From Argentina anserina (lineage: Eukaryota > Streptophyta > Magnoliopsida > Rosales > Rosaceae): a stretch of DNA of 64,000 bases. The stretch is from the NCBI RefSeq assembly GCF_933775445.1, contig NW_026089506.1, positions 1 through 64,000 of the forward strand, read 5' to 3'. Of the stretch, positions 61,047 to 64,000 are shown in pieces. The notes beneath the pieces are model-generated. The model saw only the letters and a list, made by a program, of their open reading frames with translations, was not told where the DNA came from and searched no databases. Each line of letters starts with the position of its first letter. Positions within the stretch are counted from its first letter, which is position 1. Both the position numbers and the translations under genes were made by a program.

Positions 61047-63434
61047 TTGCAATTTGAGTACCTTTTCAATTCTCGTTTGAGTATCTTTCTGAACGGCTTT
61101 CGATGCGAGTTTTTCTTGAATTTGAGAGTGTTTCCAGTGTGGGCGTGTGTTTCTTTAAAACTGAGTATCTTTCTATCGTTTGAGTATGTTTACTATTGCA
61201 ATTTGAGTATCTTTTCAATTCTCGTTTGAGTATCTTTCTGTAATCCTTTCTGATGCGAGTTTCTATTGTATTTGAGAGTGTTTCCAGTGTGGGCGTGTGT
61301 TTCTTTCAAACTGAGTATCTTTCTATCGTTTGAGTATGTTTACTATTGCAATTGGAGTACCTTTTCAATTCTCGTTTGAGTATCTTTCTGAACGGCTTTC
61401 GATGCGAGTTTTTCTTGAATTTGAGAGTGTTTCCAGTGTGGGCGTGTGTTTCTTTCAAACTGAGTATCTTTCTATCGTTTGAGTATGTTTACTATTGCAA
61501 TTTGAGTATCTTTTCAATTCTCGTTTGAGTATCTTTCTGAACGGCTTTCGATGCGTGTTTTTCTTGAATTTGAGAGTGTTTCCAGTGTGGGCGTGTGTTT
61601 CTTTCAAACTGAGTATCTTTCTATCGTTTCAGTATGTTTACTATTGCAATTTGAGTATCTTTTCAATTCTCGTTTGAGTATCTTTCTGAATGGCTTTCGA
61701 TGCGAGTTTTTCTTGAATTTGAGAGTGTTTCCAGTGTGGGCGTGTGTTTCTTTCAAACTGAGTATCCTTCTATCGTTTGAGTATGTTTACTATTGCAATT
61801 GGAGTACCTTTTCAATTCTCGTTTGAGTATCTTTCTGAACGGCTTTCGATGCGAGTTTTTCTTGAATTTGAGAGTGTTTCCAGTGTGGGCGTGTGTTTCT
61901 TTAAACTGAGTATCTTTCTATCGTTTGAGTATGTTTACTATTGCAATTTGAGTATCTTTTCAATTCTCGTTTGAGTATCTTTCTGTAATTCTTTCTGATG
62001 CGAGTTTCTATTGTATTTGAGAGTGTTTCCAGTGTGGGCGTGTGTTTCTTTCAAACTGAGTATCTTTCTATCGTTTGAGTATGTTTACTATTGCAATTGG
62101 AGTACCTTTTCAATTCTCGTTTGAGTATCTTTCTGAACGGCTTTCGATGCGAGTTTTTCTTGAATTTGAGATTGTTTCCAGTGTGGGCGTGTGTTTCTTT
62201 CAAACTGAGTATCTTTCTATCGTTTGAGTATGTTTACTATTGCAATTTGAGTACCTTTTCAATTCTCGTTTGAGTATCTTTCTGAACGGCTTTCGATGCG
62301 AGTTTTTCTTGAATTTGAGAGTGTTTCCAGTGTGGGCGTGTGTTTCTTTAAAACTGAGTATCTTTCTATCGTTTGAGTATGTTTACTATTGCAATTTGAG
62401 TATCTTTTCAATTCTCGTTTGAGTATCTTTCTGTAATCCTTTCTGATGCGAGTTTCTATTGTATTTGAGAGTGTTTCCAGTGTGGGCGTGTGTTTCTTTC
62501 AAACTGAGTATCTTTCTATCGTTTGAGTATGTTTACTATTGCAATTTGAGTACCTTTTCAATTCTCGTTTGAGTATCTTTCTGAAGGGCTTTCGATGCGA
62601 GTTTTTCTTGAATTTGAGAGTGTTTCCAGTGTGGGCGTGTGTTTCTTTCAAACTGAGTATCTTTCTATCGTTTGAGTATGTTTACTATTGCAATTTGAGT
62701 ACCTTTTCAATTCTCGTTTGAGTATCTTTCTGAAGCGCTTTCGATGCGAGTTTTTCTTGAATTTGAGAGTGTTTCCAGTGTGGGCGTGTGTTTCTTTCAA
62801 ACTGAGTATCTTTCTATCGTTTGAGTATGTTTACTATTGCAATTTGAGTACTTTTTCAATTCTCGTTTGAGTATCTTTCTGAACGGCTTTCGATGCGAGT
62901 TTTTCTTGAATTTGAGAGTGTTTCCAGTGTGGGCGTGTGTTTCTTTCAAACTGAGTATCTTTCTATCGTTTGAGTATGTTTACTATTGCAATTTGAGTAC
63001 CTTTTCAATTCTCGTTTGAGTATCTTTCTGAACGGCTCTCGATGCGAGTTTTTATTGTATTTGAGAGTGTTTCCATTGTGGGCGTGTGTTTTTTTCAAAC
63101 TGAGTATCTTTCTATCGTTTGAGTATGTTTACTATTGCAATTTGAGTATCTTTTCAATTCTAATTTGAGTATGTTTCTGTATGGCTTTCTGATGCGAGTT
63201 TCTCTTGAATTTGAGAGTGTTTCCAGTGTGGGCGTGTGTTTCTTTAAAACTGAGTATCTTTCTATCGTTTGAGTATGTTTACTATTGCAATTTGAGTATG
63301 TTTTCAATTCTCGTTTGAGTATCTTTCTGTAATCCTTTCTGATGCGAGTTTCTATTGTATTTGAGAGTGTTTCCAGTGTGGGCGTGTGTTTCTTTCAAAC
63401 TGAGTATCTTTCTATCGTTTGAGTATGTTTACTA
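61047..63434. repeat. Domain VIII block 3 (16 monomers)
   Basis: Repeats block 2 at an offset of 2,837 bp but has only one GAAGCGC monomer, so it lacks the local dimer expansion. A base is lost near 61903 (CTTTAAACTG), and GTTTCAGTATG is private near 61627. Confidence 0.83.
62986..63134. repeat. Chimeric monomer, CTCTCG A head with B-like middle
   Basis: After the CTCTCG head the sequence reads TTTTTATTGTATTTGAG, which is B-like, then CCATTG and the T7 mid site. No other copy of this combination was seen. Confidence 0.75.
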
Positions 63435-63883
63435 TTGCAATTTCAGTACCTTTTCAATTCTCGTTTGAGTATCTTTCTGAACGGCTTTCGATGCGAGTTT
63501 TTCTTGAATTTGAAAGTGTTTCCAGTGTGGGCGTGTGTTTTTTTCAAACTGAGTATCTTTCTATCGTTTGAGTATGTTTACTATTGCAATTTGAGTATCT
63601 TTTCAATTCTCGTTTGAGTATGTTTCTGTAAGGCTTTCTGATGCTAGTTTCTCTTGAATTTGAAAGTGTTTTCAGTGTGGGCGTGTGTTTCTTTAAAACC
63701 GAGTATCTTTCTATCGTTTGAGTATGTTTACTATTGCAATTTGAGTATCTTTTCAATTCTCGTTTGAGTATCTTTCTGTAATCCTTTCTGATGCGAGTTT
63801 CTATTGTATTTGAGAGTGTTTCCAGTGTGGGCGTGTGTTTCTTTCAAACTGAGTATCTTTCTATCGTTTGAGTATGTTTACTA

Positions 63884-64000
63884 TTGCAATTTGAGTATCT
63901 TTTCAATTCTCGTTTGAGTATCTTTCTGAATGGCTTTCGATGCGAGTTTTTCTTGAATTTGAGAGTGTTTCCAGTGTGGGCGTGTGTTTCTTTCAAACTG
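63884..64000. repeat. Partial monomer at right edge
   Basis: A GAATGGC-head A monomer is cut at the mid site (CTTTCAAACTG). The array continues beyond the window. Confidence 0.92.

Larger units (their letters stand above)
1..64000. repeat. Satellite DNA array, 149/150 bp monomer, about 428 head-to-tail copies
   Basis: The window is filled from edge to edge by one tandem repeat. Successive TTGCAA landmarks are spaced 149 bp (family A) or 150 bp (families B, C, D). Every copy has the same orientation; I found no inverted copy, no insertion of unrelated sequence and no run of Ns. The consensus is about 37 percent GC. Open frames are only about 60 codons on the plus strand and 70-109 codons on the minus strand. 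They recur with the repeat and break because 149 is not a multiple of 3, so I annotate no coding region. Arrays of this size and uniformity are known from eukaryotic centromeric and heterochromatic satellites. The family itself I do not recognise. Function is not shown by the sequence. Confidence 0.98.

Noticed and set aside
1..64000. CRISPR array
   Set aside because: Units are 149-150 bp with no short repeat/unique spacer alternation; the variable windows are a few recurring alleles rather than unique spacers.
1..64000. Tandem-repeat region of a giant protein gene
   Set aside because: The unit is not a multiple of three in most copies, and all frames contain stops within about one monomer.
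1..64000. Embedded transposable element, tRNA or rRNA gene
   Set aside because: Reading through every monomer from edge to edge shows no stretch of non-satellite sequence; the largest irregularities are one- to three-base indels.

Overview
The whole 64 kb window is one uninterrupted tandem-repeat (satellite DNA) array. I see no gene, RNA gene, transposon, CRISPR array or unique sequence anywhere in it. The unit is 149 or 150 bp. All copies run head to tail in one orientation, about 428 copies in total, with a cut monomer at each edge (1-107 and 63884-64000). The array therefore continues beyond both sides of the window, or the contig is cut inside it. This scale of non-coding tandem repetition points to a eukaryotic chromosome, probably centromeric, pericentromeric or other heterochromatin. 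The sequence does not let me name the organism. The consensus is about 37 percent GC, keeps its CpG dinucleotides, and is strongly T-rich on the plus strand.

Monomer anatomy, counted from the TTGCAA start of each unit: a variable linker (about 1-20), a variable head (about 36-70), a GT-rich segment with the near-invariant box GTGGGCGTG (about 93-101), a variable mid site (about 106-115), then a conserved stretch to the end. The monomer itself is made of six degenerate pieces, each starting GAG(T/A) and 17-39 bp long, so it looks like an older expansion of a ~20 bp repeat. Main families are A (head GAACGGC, 149 bp), B (head GTAATCC, 150 bp, roughly 85 copies after 7 kb), C (head GTATGGC, 150 bp) and D (head GTAAGGC, 150 bp, the most diverged). 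Linker and mid-site variants are layered on top of these.

Layout by higher-order structure: 1-13.3 kb, ~27-monomer units of about 4.03 kb; 13.3-19.4 kb, two copies of a 21-monomer unit (3,136 bp); 18.9-25.5 kb, two copies of a 20/21-monomer block; 25.2-27.9 kb, a 9-monomer duplication (1,343 bp); 27.4-35.8 kb, a 3-monomer unit (449 bp) inside larger duplications; 36-44.8 kb, a 7-monomer unit (1,045 bp); 40.3-55.8 kb, a 6-monomer unit (895 bp); 55.9-63.4 kb, 14-, 19- and 16-monomer blocks. Diagnostic variants are confined to particular domains, and several monomers are chimeras of two families. This is the signature of repeated unequal exchange and gene conversion at several scales.

The first ~6.65 kb carries about 45 scattered small indels, nearly one per monomer. 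The remaining 57 kb has about eight. Near-identical paralogous blocks further right lack the indels, so I read the left segment as poorly polished assembly near a contig end, with decay at an array edge as the alternative.

No genes work together here. Any function would be structural (centromere or heterochromatin packaging, satellite transcription) and is inference only. All type assignments and counts come from reading by eye.
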